Assembly (NCBI RefSeq): GCF_024206475.1
Contig: NZ_JAMBPR010000052.1
Span: forward strand, 1-62,979
Reading direction: 5' to 3'
From: Paraburkholderia sp. CNPSo 3274
Lineage (GTDB): Bacteria; Pseudomonadota; Gammaproteobacteria; Burkholderiales; Burkholderiaceae
DNA: 62,979 nt
The notes beneath the pieces are model-generated. The model made no database searches and was not told the DNA's origin. It was given only the letters and a program-made list of their open reading frames with translations. The position numbers were made by a program, and so were the translations under genes. Below, piece by piece: positions 26,071-34,515 of this stretch. Position 1 is the first letter of the stretch; every line of letters begins with the position of its first letter.

Positions 26071-27132
26071 TCAGAGAAATTCCTCGCGGATATCGATGCT
26101 CGAGCGCTGACCGATATCCGCGTAGTGCTGCGCGAGCCAGGCATCCGCTTCCTTGCGGCCGTTGTCGCGCAGCTCGCACAGGAAATCCCAATCGGCGTTG
26201 TACTTGCTCGACACGCTGAGCGCGCACATTGCGGTATCGGAGCGGATCGAATGAATCAGCATTTCCTTCATCTCGTCGCGAGCGAGCTTGCCTTGCTGGA
26301 TCAACTCGGTGACGAACGCAATCGCGCGCATTTCGCGCATGAGCGACGAGTTGAAACTGATCTCGTTGATGCGATTGAGAATGTCCGCCGCCGTGACCGG
26401 TACGCCGGGACGCACGAGCGGGTTGATGTGGACGATCACCACGTCGCGCGCCTTGCAGTGATAGATCAGCGGATAAATGGCCGGATTGCCCATATAACCG
26501 CCGTCCCAGTAGTGCTCGCCTGCGATCGTGACCGCATGGAACAGCGTCGGCACGCATGCGGAGGCGAGCACGGCGTCCGCGCAGATGTCCTCACCGGTGA
26601 AGAGGCGTATTTTGCCCGTCTCCACGTTGGTCGCACACAGGTACAGCAGAATGGGGCACGCCTTGCGCAGCGCGGCAAAGTCGACCTGGCTTTCGAGCAC
26701 CTGGCGCAGCGGGTTCAGGTTGCCCGGATTGAACTGGTAAGGCGAGAACACGCGCAGCATCATGTCGGCAATCGCGTAGAGCGGCGAATGATCGAGCCCA
26801 AAGCTGTGCGAGCCCTTGATCCACGGCACCCAGCGCAGCGGGTTGTAGCGCTCGGCCGACTCGGAAACTGCCTGCCAGAAGTCGTGCAGCGCCTGGCGCG
26901 CGCCGCCCACGCCTCCCTTTAACAGCCCGTACGCGAGCACCGCGCCGTTCATCGCGCCGGCGCTGGTCGCGCTCACGCCTTCGATCGCGAGCCTTTCGTC
27001 CTCCAGCAGGCGGTCGAGCACGCCCCATGTGAACGCGCCGTGCATCCCCCCGCCCTGCAATGCCAGCGCGATCTGCCTGGGCGCCGCGGGGTCGTGATCT
27101 CTTTTCTGGCTTCTTGTTCGCTTCGTCGCCAT
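26071..27132 (-). CDS. patatin-like phospholipase
   Basis: 353 residues. The oxyanion-hole motif is seen as LQGGGMHGAF, the nucleophile serine as VSATSAGAMNG (first glycine of GxSxG replaced by alanine) and the catalytic aspartate as WDGGYMGNP. It hydrolyses acyl esters of lipids. There is no signal peptide; the N-terminus is lysine/arginine-rich. It lies 48 bases after the cyclase/ATPase gene and 28 before the HD gene, forming an operon. Patatins coupled to cyclases and HD proteins suggest a signalling-controlled membrane lipase. Confidence 0.85.
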   Translation of the reverse strand: MATKRTRSQKRDHDPAAPRQIALALQGGGMHGAFTWGVLDRLLEDERLAIEGVSATSAGAMNGAVLAYGLLKGGVGGARQALHDFWQAVSESAERYNPLRWVPWIKGSHSFGLDHSPLYAIADMMLRVFSPYQFNPGNLNPLRQVLESQVDFAALRKACPILLYLCATNVETGKIRLFTGEDICADAVLASACVPTLFHAVTIAGEHYWDGGYMGNPAIYPLIYHCKARDVVIVHINPLVRPGVPVTAADILNRINEISFNSSLMREMRAIAFVTELIQQGKLARDEMKEMLIHSIRSDTAMCALSVSSKYNADWDFLCELRDNGRKEADAWLAQHYADIGQRSSIDIREEFL

Positions 27133-27180
27133 GGGTCGCCTCCTCGGGCGGTACGCTCATCCACGTCCGTCATCGATCGC

Positions 27181-30100
27181 TTATGCATCGCTCGATACGA
27201 GCGCGTCCAGCAATGTCCTGGCTTCTCGCAGGTCGGCGGTGTCGAAACCCTCCGTGAACGTGTCGAGGCCTTCGAAGAGCACTTGCCGCGCCTCGTCGGC
27301 TCGACCTGCGCGCTGCCATAGCCGGGCCAGACTCGAAGCTGCGCGTAACGCCAGCGACCTGGCGCCCTGCGCGCGGGCCACGGCAATCGCCTTGAGAAAG
27401 CACGCTTGCGCCTCGTCGCTCGACGCACCGGGCAGCATGGTGCCCTTGAGCCGATGCAATTCGGCCTCGTAGAAACGCTCGCCGGTTGCGTCCACGATCG
27501 CCATGGCTTGCTCCAGCGTGCGCAGGCCGCCTTCCACGTCGCCGGCTCTGCCCTGGCAGTCGGCCAGCAAGGCGAGAAAGTACGAGCGATGTTCCTCGCC
27601 GCCAGCGGACTGCTCGGCGTGCAAGCCTTTGCGCAACTGGGCGATGCCTTCCTGCAGGCAGCCCGGCTCGATGCGCGCCCAGCCCGACAAGATGGTTCCC
27701 CAGGCGAGCCAGTACGGCAAGCCGTGTTCGTTCGCGACGGTGAGGGCCGCTTCGGCGCGTTCCCGAACCAGCGGCGCCTCGCGCCGCAACTGATGTAGCT
27801 CGGCCACGTAAGCGAGCGTGAATGCGAGCGTCGGGCCGTAGGCAAGCTTCTGCGCGAGCGCAAGCGCCTCCATGCTGCGCTTGCGCGCCTGATCGGGATA
27901 GCCTTGCAGCCAACGGATCAAGGCCAGAAAATTCAGCGCCCGGCTGCCGGGATCCACGCCATGCGCGAACACATGGGCCTGATGGCGCTCGGGATCATAG
28001 AGAGCGAGCGCCTGTTCCAGGTGCGCAGCGGCCGCGTCCAGTTCCCCCTGCAGGAAGAGGCACGCACCGAGTGCGCCGTGGGCCTCCAGCAGCCAGTCCA
28101 GATCCTTTGCATGCTCCGCCATGCGCAGCATGCGCTCGCCCAGTTCACGCGCAACCGCGTACTGCGCGCGCGTCATGTTGTGGATTCTCAACCCAAGCAG
28201 CGCCGCAAATAGCTGCGGCGTCTCGCCGAGCTGCTCGCCCAACTGCCGTGCGCGCGTGTAGGTCGCCGCGACTTCGGGCGCGCCATAGCCGCGCACGTTC
28301 ATCAAGGCCGGCCCCAGCGCCAGCAGCAACGTCAGCTCGTGGGACGCGCGCGCGGGCGTATCGGGCAATCGCTCGAGCAGCCCCAGGGCGGCGCCGAGGT
28401 GATGCATCGCGTCAGGATCGGCGGCATGCCTGAGCGCCTGCTGCCCCGCGCGGTGCAGATATTCCACCGCCTTCGGAATATTGCCGCTCAGGCTGTAGTG
28501 ATGCGCGAGTTCGCTGCAGTAGTCCGCGATACGTGTGGGAAACAGCGTTTCGATTGCCTTCGCGGTGCGCTCGTGCAACGCGCTGCGACGTTCCGTGAGC
28601 AGCGAATGGCCCGCCACTTCCTGCGTCAGCGCGTGCTTGAACGAGTACTCGACCTCCGGGTAAGCCGGCCGCTCGTAAATGAACTCCGCGGCTTCAAGGT
28701 GCGCGAGCAGCTCGCGCAGATCGTCGTCGGTGCGCGCGAGGTGTCCACCGCAAATGCGCTGCATCAGACTGAACGGAAACTCCTTGCCGATCACGGCGAG
28801 CGTTTGCAGCAGCTCCTTCTGCGCGAGCGGAAGCCGGTCGATACGTGCGGCGAGCACCCCCTGCACCGTAGTCGGGATGTGCAGCGCGGCCGGTGTCCGC
28901 TCGATCCGGTAGCGCCCCGGCTCGCCGAGCAGCGAGCGCTCCTCCGCGAGCGTCTGCACCACTTCCTCCATGAAGAACGGATTGCCCTCCGTCTTTTCGA
29001 GGATGCGCTGCTTGAGGGGCAGGAGCGAGGCATCCTCGCCGAGCAGGACCGTCAGGAGTCCCTGGGCTTCGCCCGGTCCGAGCGCTTCGAGCCGGAGCTG
29101 GCTGCATTCCCACGCCGGCCGATACTCCGGCCGAAAGTTCACGAGCAGCAGGATACGGGTGCCCGGCACGCGCTCGACAAGATAGACGAGGAACGCCTCG
29201 GTTTCACGGTCTAGCCATTGCAGGTCTTCGAACAGCAATTCGACAGGCTGGCTTTGGCTCTCGCGCGAGAGAAGCTGCGTGATGGCGTCGAAGGTCCGGT
29301 CGCGGCGAACCTTTGGGTCCATATCCGCCAGCGCCGGAGCGGATTCTCCCGTGCCGAGCAGATACAGCAGGTAAGGCACGAGGTCCTCGAAACTACGCTC
29401 GAGGGTCAACACCTTGCCGACGACCTTTTCACGGCAACGCCGCTCATCGTCTCGCGCAGTGATTTGAAAATAGCTCTTCAAGAGCTCGATCAGCGGCAAA
29501 TTGGCAAATGCCTTGCCGTGCGAGACCGAAAACGTTTCCAGCACCAGGCACCCTCGCCGGGAGCGCTCCTTGAATTCGTGAAAGAGCCGCGACTTCCCGA
29601 CGCCGGCTTCGCCGACCACGCCAACGACCTGTCCCCGCCCCGACCGCGCCGTTTCCAGCGCCTGGTTCAGGTGCGCCATTTCCGTCTCGCGCCCGACGAA
29701 GCGCGCGAGGCCGCGATGTGCAGCCAGTTGCAGTCGCGTTCGCAGCGCACCCGGGCCCAGCACCTCGTACACAGGAAGCGGCTCGGGAACGCCCTTGACC
29801 TGGGCTGCCCCCAGCGCCTTGAACTCAAAGTAGCCTTCGGCGAGCTTGTGAGTCGATTCGCTCACCAGGATCGACGTGGGCGTGGCGATGCCCTCCATGC
29901 GCGCCGCAATGTGAATCGTGTGGCCAACCGGGTCGTAATCGGTGTGCAGATCGTCGGTGCGGATCGAGCGCACGACGACCTCGCCGGTGTGCACGCCTAC
30001 ACGGATCTGCAGCGGAATGCCTTTTTCCAGGCGAATGCGGTCGCCATGCCGGCGCATGGCCTGCTGCATCCGTAAGGCCGCGAAAAGCGCGCGTTGCGGA

Positions 30101-30588
30101 TGGTCTTCGTGGGCGATCGGCGCGCCAAACAGTGCGAGGATGCCGTCACCCAGCGACTTGGCGACGTAGCCCTCGTAATAGTGGACGGCTTCCATCATCA
30201 ATGCGACGACGGGTTCGATCAGGTGGTGGGCCTCTTCCGGGTCGAGGCCGTGGATCAAGGCCGTGGAGCCGGCCATGTCCGCGAACAGTGCCGTGACGGT
30301 CTTGCGTTCCCCCGCCGTCTCGCCTCTTGCCTCCATGGCGACGTGCTCGGCACGGATACGCTCGGCCAGGTGATGGGGGGTGTAGTGAACTGGCGCAGGC
30401 GGCGGTTCCGCAGTGGATTGCGCAGACTCCTGCGTCGCGGTGAGTTGCGCCCCGCACTCGTTGCAGAATCGGGCGGCTGCGGCGGCCTCATGCCCGCAGC
30501 GGGGGCACGCGCGCGTGAGCATGGTCCCGCATGCTTCGCAGAATCTGGCCTGGTTGGGATTCTCGAATCCGCAGTTTGTGCAGCGCAT
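27181..30588 (-). CDS. zinc-ribbon, class III cyclase, AAA ATPase and TPR protein
   Basis: 1135 residues. Two zinc ribbons start it (CTNCGFEN...FCEACG and CPRCGHEA...FCNECG). A class III adenylate/guanylate cyclase domain (about 95-285) has the metal aspartates in LFADMAGST and GDGILALFG. An ATPase of the STAND/AAA_16 type follows, with Walker A VGEAGVGKSRLFHEF near residue 310 and LLFEDLQWLDRE as Walker B. The last 500 residues are TPR-like helices. Proteins of this build couple nucleotide cycling to sensing by the TPR tail. It is the first gene of the operon with the patatin-like and HD genes and is divergent from frmR. Confidence 0.85.
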   Translation of the reverse strand: MRCTNCGFENPNQARFCEACGTMLTRACPRCGHEAAAAARFCNECGAQLTATQESAQSTAEPPPAPVHYTPHHLAERIRAEHVAMEARGETAGERKTVTALFADMAGSTALIHGLDPEEAHHLIEPVVALMMEAVHYYEGYVAKSLGDGILALFGAPIAHEDHPQRALFAALRMQQAMRRHGDRIRLEKGIPLQIRVGVHTGEVVVRSIRTDDLHTDYDPVGHTIHIAARMEGIATPTSILVSESTHKLAEGYFEFKALGAAQVKGVPEPLPVYEVLGPGALRTRLQLAAHRGLARFVGRETEMAHLNQALETARSGRGQVVGVVGEAGVGKSRLFHEFKERSRRGCLVLETFSVSHGKAFANLPLIELLKSYFQITARDDERRCREKVVGKVLTLERSFEDLVPYLLYLLGTGESAPALADMDPKVRRDRTFDAITQLLSRESQSQPVELLFEDLQWLDRETEAFLVYLVERVPGTRILLLVNFRPEYRPAWECSQLRLEALGPGEAQGLLTVLLGEDASLLPLKQRILEKTEGNPFFMEEVVQTLAEERSLLGEPGRYRIERTPAALHIPTTVQGVLAARIDRLPLAQKELLQTLAVIGKEFPFSLMQRICGGHLARTDDDLRELLAHLEAAEFIYERPAYPEVEYSFKHALTQEVAGHSLLTERRSALHERTAKAIETLFPTRIADYCSELAHHYSLSGNIPKAVEYLHRAGQQALRHAADPDAMHHLGAALGLLERLPDTPARASHELTLLLALGPALMNVRGYGAPEVAATYTRARQLGEQLGETPQLFAALLGLRIHNMTRAQYAVARELGERMLRMAEHAKDLDWLLEAHGALGACLFLQGELDAAAAHLEQALALYDPERHQAHVFAHGVDPGSRALNFLALIRWLQGYPDQARKRSMEALALAQKLAYGPTLAFTLAYVAELHQLRREAPLVRERAEAALTVANEHGLPYWLAWGTILSGWARIEPGCLQEGIAQLRKGLHAEQSAGGEEHRSYFLALLADCQGRAGDVEGGLRTLEQAMAIVDATGERFYEAELHRLKGTMLPGASSDEAQACFLKAIAVARAQGARSLALRAASSLARLWQRAGRADEARQVLFEGLDTFTEGFDTADLREARTLLDALVSSDA

Positions 30589-30698
30589 ACAACCTCGTCG
30601 CGGCCAGGGACCAACATGGGCTCATTATGCGCCGCATGTCCTGAGGGAACAGCCCCGATATTCACCTTGCATGGCGTAGGCAACATCGATGCAAACGT

Positions 30699-30738
30699 AT
30701 ACTCCCTGCCAGTATTCACCTATACTGCCCCACAGTAT
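30699..30738 (+). promoter_or_regulatory. two tandem FrmR operator candidates
   Basis: ATACTCCCTGCCAGTAT (30699-30715) and ATACTGCCCCACAGTAT (30722-30738) are two 17-bp inverted repeats with identical ATACT/AGTAT arms and C-rich centres, 23 bp centre to centre. This is the AT-arm/GC-centre design of CsoR/RcnR/FrmR operators. They lie 18-57 bp before the frmR start and overlap where its promoter must be. Confidence 0.7.
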
Positions 30739-30755
30739 CCTCAATCGACGCTGTC

Positions 30756-31028
30756 ATGCCTCATTCCCCCGAAGAAAAGAAGCGCGTGCTCACGCGCGTG
30801 CGCAAGGTTCGCGGCCAGCTGGACGCGCTCGAGCGCGCACTGGAGGAAGGCGCGGACTGCGCGCCGGTGCTCCAGCAACTGGCGGCGATTCGCGGCGCGA
30901 TCAACGGCGTGATGGCCGGTGTGCTCGAAAGCCACCTGCGCGAAGAATTCACACACCTTGCGGGATCAGCAGAGTCCCCAGGATCGATCGACGATGTCGT
31001 GACCCTCGTTCGGACCTATTTACGCTAG
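30756..31028 (+). CDS. frmR: formaldehyde-responsive repressor FrmR
   Basis: 90 residues of the CsoR/RcnR/FrmR all-helical family. It begins with the N-terminal Pro (MPHSPEEKKRVLTRVRKVRGQ) and has the Cys in EGADCAPVLQQ. In FrmR, Pro2 and Cys36 are cross-linked by formaldehyde, which releases DNA; both positions are present. It heads the formaldehyde detoxification operon and should autoregulate through the two palindromes upstream. Confidence 0.9.
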   Translation: MPHSPEEKKRVLTRVRKVRGQLDALERALEEGADCAPVLQQLAAIRGAINGVMAGVLESHLREEFTHLAGSAESPGSIDDVVTLVRTYLR

Positions 31029-31085
31029 CTCACCGCGGGATTTCCCGCGCCGATTTGGCCGAACCCCTTTTTTTACAGGACTACT

Positions 31086-32195
31086 ATGAAATCGCGTGCT
31101 GCAGTTGCGTTTGCGCCGGGCAAGCCTCTCGAGATCGTCGAGATCGACGTCGAACCGCCCCGCAAGGGCGAGGTGCTGGTCAAGATTACGCATACCGGCG
31201 TTTGCCATACCGATGCCTTCACGCTCTCCGGCGACGACCCCGAAGGCCTCTTCCCCGTCGTGCTCGGCCACGAGGGCGCCGGGATCGTCGTGGAAGTGGG
31301 TGAAGGCGTGACCAGCGTGAAGCCCGGCGATCATGTGATCCCGCTCTACACCGCCGAATGCGGCGAGTGTCTGTTCTGCAAGAGCGGCAAGACCAATCTG
31401 TGCGTGTCCGTGCGCGCGACCCAGGGCAAGGGCGTGATGCCGGACGGCACGAGCCGCTTCAGCTACAACGGCCAGCCGCTCTATCACTACATGGGCTGCT
31501 CCACGTTCAGCGAGTACACCGTGGTGGCCGAAGTCTCGCTCGCGAAGATCAACCCGCAAGCCAATCCTGAGCAGGTGTGTCTGTTGGGCTGTGGCGTCAC
31601 CACGGGTCTGGGCGCGGTGAAGAACACCGCCAAGGTCCAGGAAGGCGATACCGTCGCCGTGTTCGGCCTGGGCGGCATCGGTCTCGCCGTGATCCAGGGC
31701 GCGAAGCTCGCCAAGGCCGGCCGCATCATCGCCGTCGACACCAATCCGGGCAAGTTCGATCTGGCGCGCGCCTTCGGCGCCACCGACTGCGTGAACCCCA
31801 AGGATCATGAGAAGCCCATTCAACAGGTGATCGTCGACATGACGGGCTGGGGCGTGGATCACAGCTTCGAATGTATCGGCAACGTCAACGTGATGCGTGC
31901 GGCGCTCGAATGCGCGCACCGTGGCTGGGGCCAGTCGGTCGTCATCGGCGTGGCCGGCGCGGGACAGGAAATCTCCACGCGCCCGTTCCAGCTCGTGACC
32001 GGCCGCCGCTGGCTGGGCACGGCCTTCGGCGGCGTGAAGGGCCGCTCGCAATTGCCGGGCATGGTCGAAGACGCGATGGAGGGCAAGATCCAGCTCGCGC
32101 CGTTCGTCACCCACACGAAGCCGCTCTCGGGCATCAACGAAGCCTTTGACTTGATGCACGAGGGCAAATCGATCCGGACCGTCGTTCACTACTGA
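31086..32195 (+). CDS. frmA: S-(hydroxymethyl)glutathione dehydrogenase (class III ADH)
   Basis: 369 residues, full length. It starts MKSRAAVAFAPGKPLEIVEI. The catalytic zinc ligands lie in GVCHTDAFTLSG and GHEGAG, the structural zinc site in CGECLFCKSGKTNLC, and the NAD motif is GLGGIGLAV. It oxidises S-hydroxymethylglutathione to S-formylglutathione, the central step of glutathione-dependent formaldehyde oxidation. It lies 57 bases after frmR; gfa and fghA follow. Confidence 0.95.
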   Translation: MKSRAAVAFAPGKPLEIVEIDVEPPRKGEVLVKITHTGVCHTDAFTLSGDDPEGLFPVVLGHEGAGIVVEVGEGVTSVKPGDHVIPLYTAECGECLFCKSGKTNLCVSVRATQGKGVMPDGTSRFSYNGQPLYHYMGCSTFSEYTVVAEVSLAKINPQANPEQVCLLGCGVTTGLGAVKNTAKVQEGDTVAVFGLGGIGLAVIQGAKLAKAGRIIAVDTNPGKFDLARAFGATDCVNPKDHEKPIQQVIVDMTGWGVDHSFECIGNVNVMRAALECAHRGWGQSVVIGVAGAGQEISTRPFQLVTGRRWLGTAFGGVKGRSQLPGMVEDAMEGKIQLAPFVTHTKPLSGINEAFDLMHEGKSIRTVVHY

Positions 32196-32217
32196 CACGC
32201 AAGGAAGAAGAGAGACC

Positions 32218-32793
32218 ATGGCCTCAGCCATTCACCCCACCGTTGACCGCGGCATCCAGAAAGGCGCCGGGAACTTCGCGGGCGGCACGCTGCGCTGCCA
32301 GTGCGCGCAAGATCCGGTCGAAGTGCGCATCGACTCGCAGGTCCTGTTCAACCACGCCTGTGGATGCACCCAGTGCTGGAAGCCCGCCGGTGCGGTGTTC
32401 TCCGTCGTGGGCGTCGTGCCGCGCGACAAGCTGACGGTCACGGCGCACGGTGAAAAGCTGAAGGTCGTGGACGATAAAGCCACGATCCTGCGTCACGCCT
32501 GCACGGCCTGCGGTACGCACCTGTATGGCCGCATCGAGAAGAAGGATCACGCGTTCTACGGTCTCGACTTCATTCATACCGAGTTGTCGAAAGATGCCGG
32601 CTGGGACGGCCCCGGCTTCGCGGCGTTCGTCTCCTCGATCATCGAGAGCGGCACGCCGCCTTCGGCCATGGCCGACGTGCGCCAGACGCTGCGCGACAAG
32701 GGGCTTGAGCCGTACGACTGCCTGAGCCCCGCGCTCATGGATCTTCTCTCCACCCAGGCTGCCAAGGCCAAAGGCACTTACCGGGAGGCCTGA
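32218..32793 (+). CDS. gfa: S-(hydroxymethyl)glutathione synthase (Gfa)
   Basis: 191 residues of the Gfa/CENP-V family. Zinc ligands are visible in LRCQCAQ, CGCTQCWKP and CTACGTHLYG. It was described as speeding the reaction of formaldehyde with glutathione, or as a glutathione carrier for it. It lies 22 bases after frmA and seven before the fghA start, so the genes are co-transcribed. Confidence 0.92.
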   Translation: MASAIHPTVDRGIQKGAGNFAGGTLRCQCAQDPVEVRIDSQVLFNHACGCTQCWKPAGAVFSVVGVVPRDKLTVTAHGEKLKVVDDKATILRHACTACGTHLYGRIEKKDHAFYGLDFIHTELSKDAGWDGPGFAAFVSSIIESGTPPSAMADVRQTLRDKGLEPYDCLSPALMDLLSTQAAKAKGTYREA

Positions 32794-32800
32794 AACGCTT

Positions 32801-33631
32801 ATGGAGCGCATTGAACGACACGCCAGCCACGGCGGAAGCCAGGAGGTCTGGAAGCACGCCTCTTCCACCGTTGGCGGCGAAATGAAGTTTGGCATCTATC
32901 TCCCCGAGGCCGCGTTGCGCGGGGAGAAATGTCCCGTGTTGTACTGGCTTTCGGGCCTGACCTGCACCGAGCAGAATTTCATCACCAAGGCCGGCGTGCA
33001 ACGCTACGCGGCGGAACACGGGATCATCGTCGTCGCGCCGGACACCAGTCCGCGTGGCAGCGATGTGCCCGATTCGCCCGACTATGATCTCGGCCAGGGC
33101 GCGGGCTTCTACGTGAACGCCACGCGCGAACCCTGGGCGAAGCATTTCCGCATGTACGACTACGTGGTCTCCGAATTGCCCGCCGTCGTCGAAGCCGGGT
33201 TTGCAGCGAGCGACGCGCGCTCGATCAGCGGGCACTCGATGGGCGGCCACGGCGCGCTGGTCGTCGCGCTGCGCAATCCGGGCCGTTATCGCAGCGTATC
33301 CGCGTTCTCGCCGATCGTCGCACCGAGCCAGGTGCCGTGGGGCGAGAAGGCGCTCGCCGCCTACCTCGGCGATGACCGCGCGGCGTGGAAACTGTATGAC
33401 GCCGTGGAGCTGGTCGGCAACGCGAGCGAACGCTTGCCGCTACTCGTGGATCAAGGCGGCGGCGACGAATTCCTGAATACGCAGCTACGGCCGGAACTGC
33501 TGCAGGCGGCCTGCGAAAAGGCGGGGCAACCGCTGGCGCTCAACGTTCGCGAAGGCTACGACCACAGCTATTACTTCATCGCCAGCTTTATCGGCGAGCA
33601 TATGGCCTTTCACGCCAAAGCGTTGGCTTGA
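32801..33631 (+). CDS. fghA: S-formylglutathione hydrolase
   Basis: 276 residues, esterase D family. The nucleophile serine is in SGHSMGGHGA; the catalytic aspartate and histidine are near DQGGGDEF and YDHSYYF. LSGLTCTEQNF is the family signature. It splits S-formylglutathione to formate and glutathione and completes the pathway. A hairpin follows 15 bases after the stop. Confidence 0.93.
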   Translation: MERIERHASHGGSQEVWKHASSTVGGEMKFGIYLPEAALRGEKCPVLYWLSGLTCTEQNFITKAGVQRYAAEHGIIVVAPDTSPRGSDVPDSPDYDLGQGAGFYVNATREPWAKHFRMYDYVVSELPAVVEAGFAASDARSISGHSMGGHGALVVALRNPGRYRSVSAFSPIVAPSQVPWGEKALAAYLGDDRAAWKLYDAVELVGNASERLPLLVDQGGGDEFLNTQLRPELLQAACEKAGQPLALNVREGYDHSYYFIASFIGEHMAFHAKALA

Positions 33632-33646
33632 GGCGCGCCCGGCGCC

Positions 33647-33668
33647 CGCCCGCTTGTTTCAGCGGGCG
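33647..33668 (+). terminator. hairpin after the frm operon
   Basis: CGCCCGCT (33647-33654) pairs with AGCGGGCG (33661-33668) around a six-base loop. There is no T run, so it is a weak terminator candidate or a 3'-end stabiliser. Confidence 0.35.
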
Positions 33669-33818
33669 AGCCCGCGATTCATACGCGAGGCGCCGACGCC
33701 GCGTCTACGCATAACCCAATGTAATGCGACCAGGAAAATAAAGCGCATTGACGCTGTGCTCCCCACCCTCCAATACTCAATGGCAACACACCATAAAAGC
33801 TATGCCAGGAGAAAGAGG

Positions 33819-34498
33819 ATGACGAGCGCCCCGGTTTTCGATGAGGCACGCAACACAATCGAGCCGAACGGCAAAGACGCGGTTTTGCGTGACATCCGGG
33901 CCTGGCGGCTCGCGCGCGTGCAGGAGCAACTGCGCAACCACAACGTGCCCGCCATCCTGCTATATGATCCGGTGAACATTCGCTATGCGACCGACACTTC
34001 CAACATGCAGGTGTGGGCCGGCCGCAAGGCGACCTTCTTGCCTTCGACACGGATATGGTCGGACCCAACGGCTATTGTTCGGACATCTCCCGCACGTGGC
34101 TCGTTGGAGACGGTCGTCCTTCGGACGAGCAGCGCAAGCTCTACGAGTATGCGTATGCGCAGGTCCATTTCAATGTGGAACTCCTGCGGCCAGACATGAC
34201 GTTTCGCGAGTTCTCGGAAAAAGCGTGGAAGATTCCGGAGCCGTTCGTCAAGAACCGTTATTGCGGCCTGGCCCACGGCATCGGCATGGTCGACGAATAT
34301 CCCTCGATTGCCCACCAGATCGATTGGGACAGCTCGGGCTACGACGGCCGCTTCGAAGTTGGCATGACGGTGTGCGTCGAAAGCTACATCGGTGCGCAAG
34401 GCGGTACGCAGGGCGTCAAGCTCGAGCAACAAGTCGTGCTCACCGAGAACGGCTGTGCCTCTTTGACGGGTTGCGCCTTCGAGACCGATTGGCTGTGA
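33819..34498 (+). pseudogene. remnant of a DddP-type (M24-fold) DMSP lyase with internal deletion
   Basis: The 5' part starts at ATG 33819 behind GGAGAAAGAGG and reads about 68 M24 N-terminal residues (LLYDPVNIRYAT, NMQVW). Near 34020-34035 it jumps, in another frame, to the C-terminal catalytic lobe (GDLLAFDTDMVG onwards), which runs to 34498. About 190-200 residues are missing compared with DddP. The lobe keeps D, D, D, H, D, E and E with the spacing of D295, D297, D307, H371, D377, E406 and E421 of characterised DddP. A GTG at 34013 could start the C-terminal part alone. It could also be another M24 peptidase relic, but the residue spacing favours DddP. Confidence 0.7.
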
Positions 34499-34515
34499 CC
34501 CGTGGCGTGCGGGAT

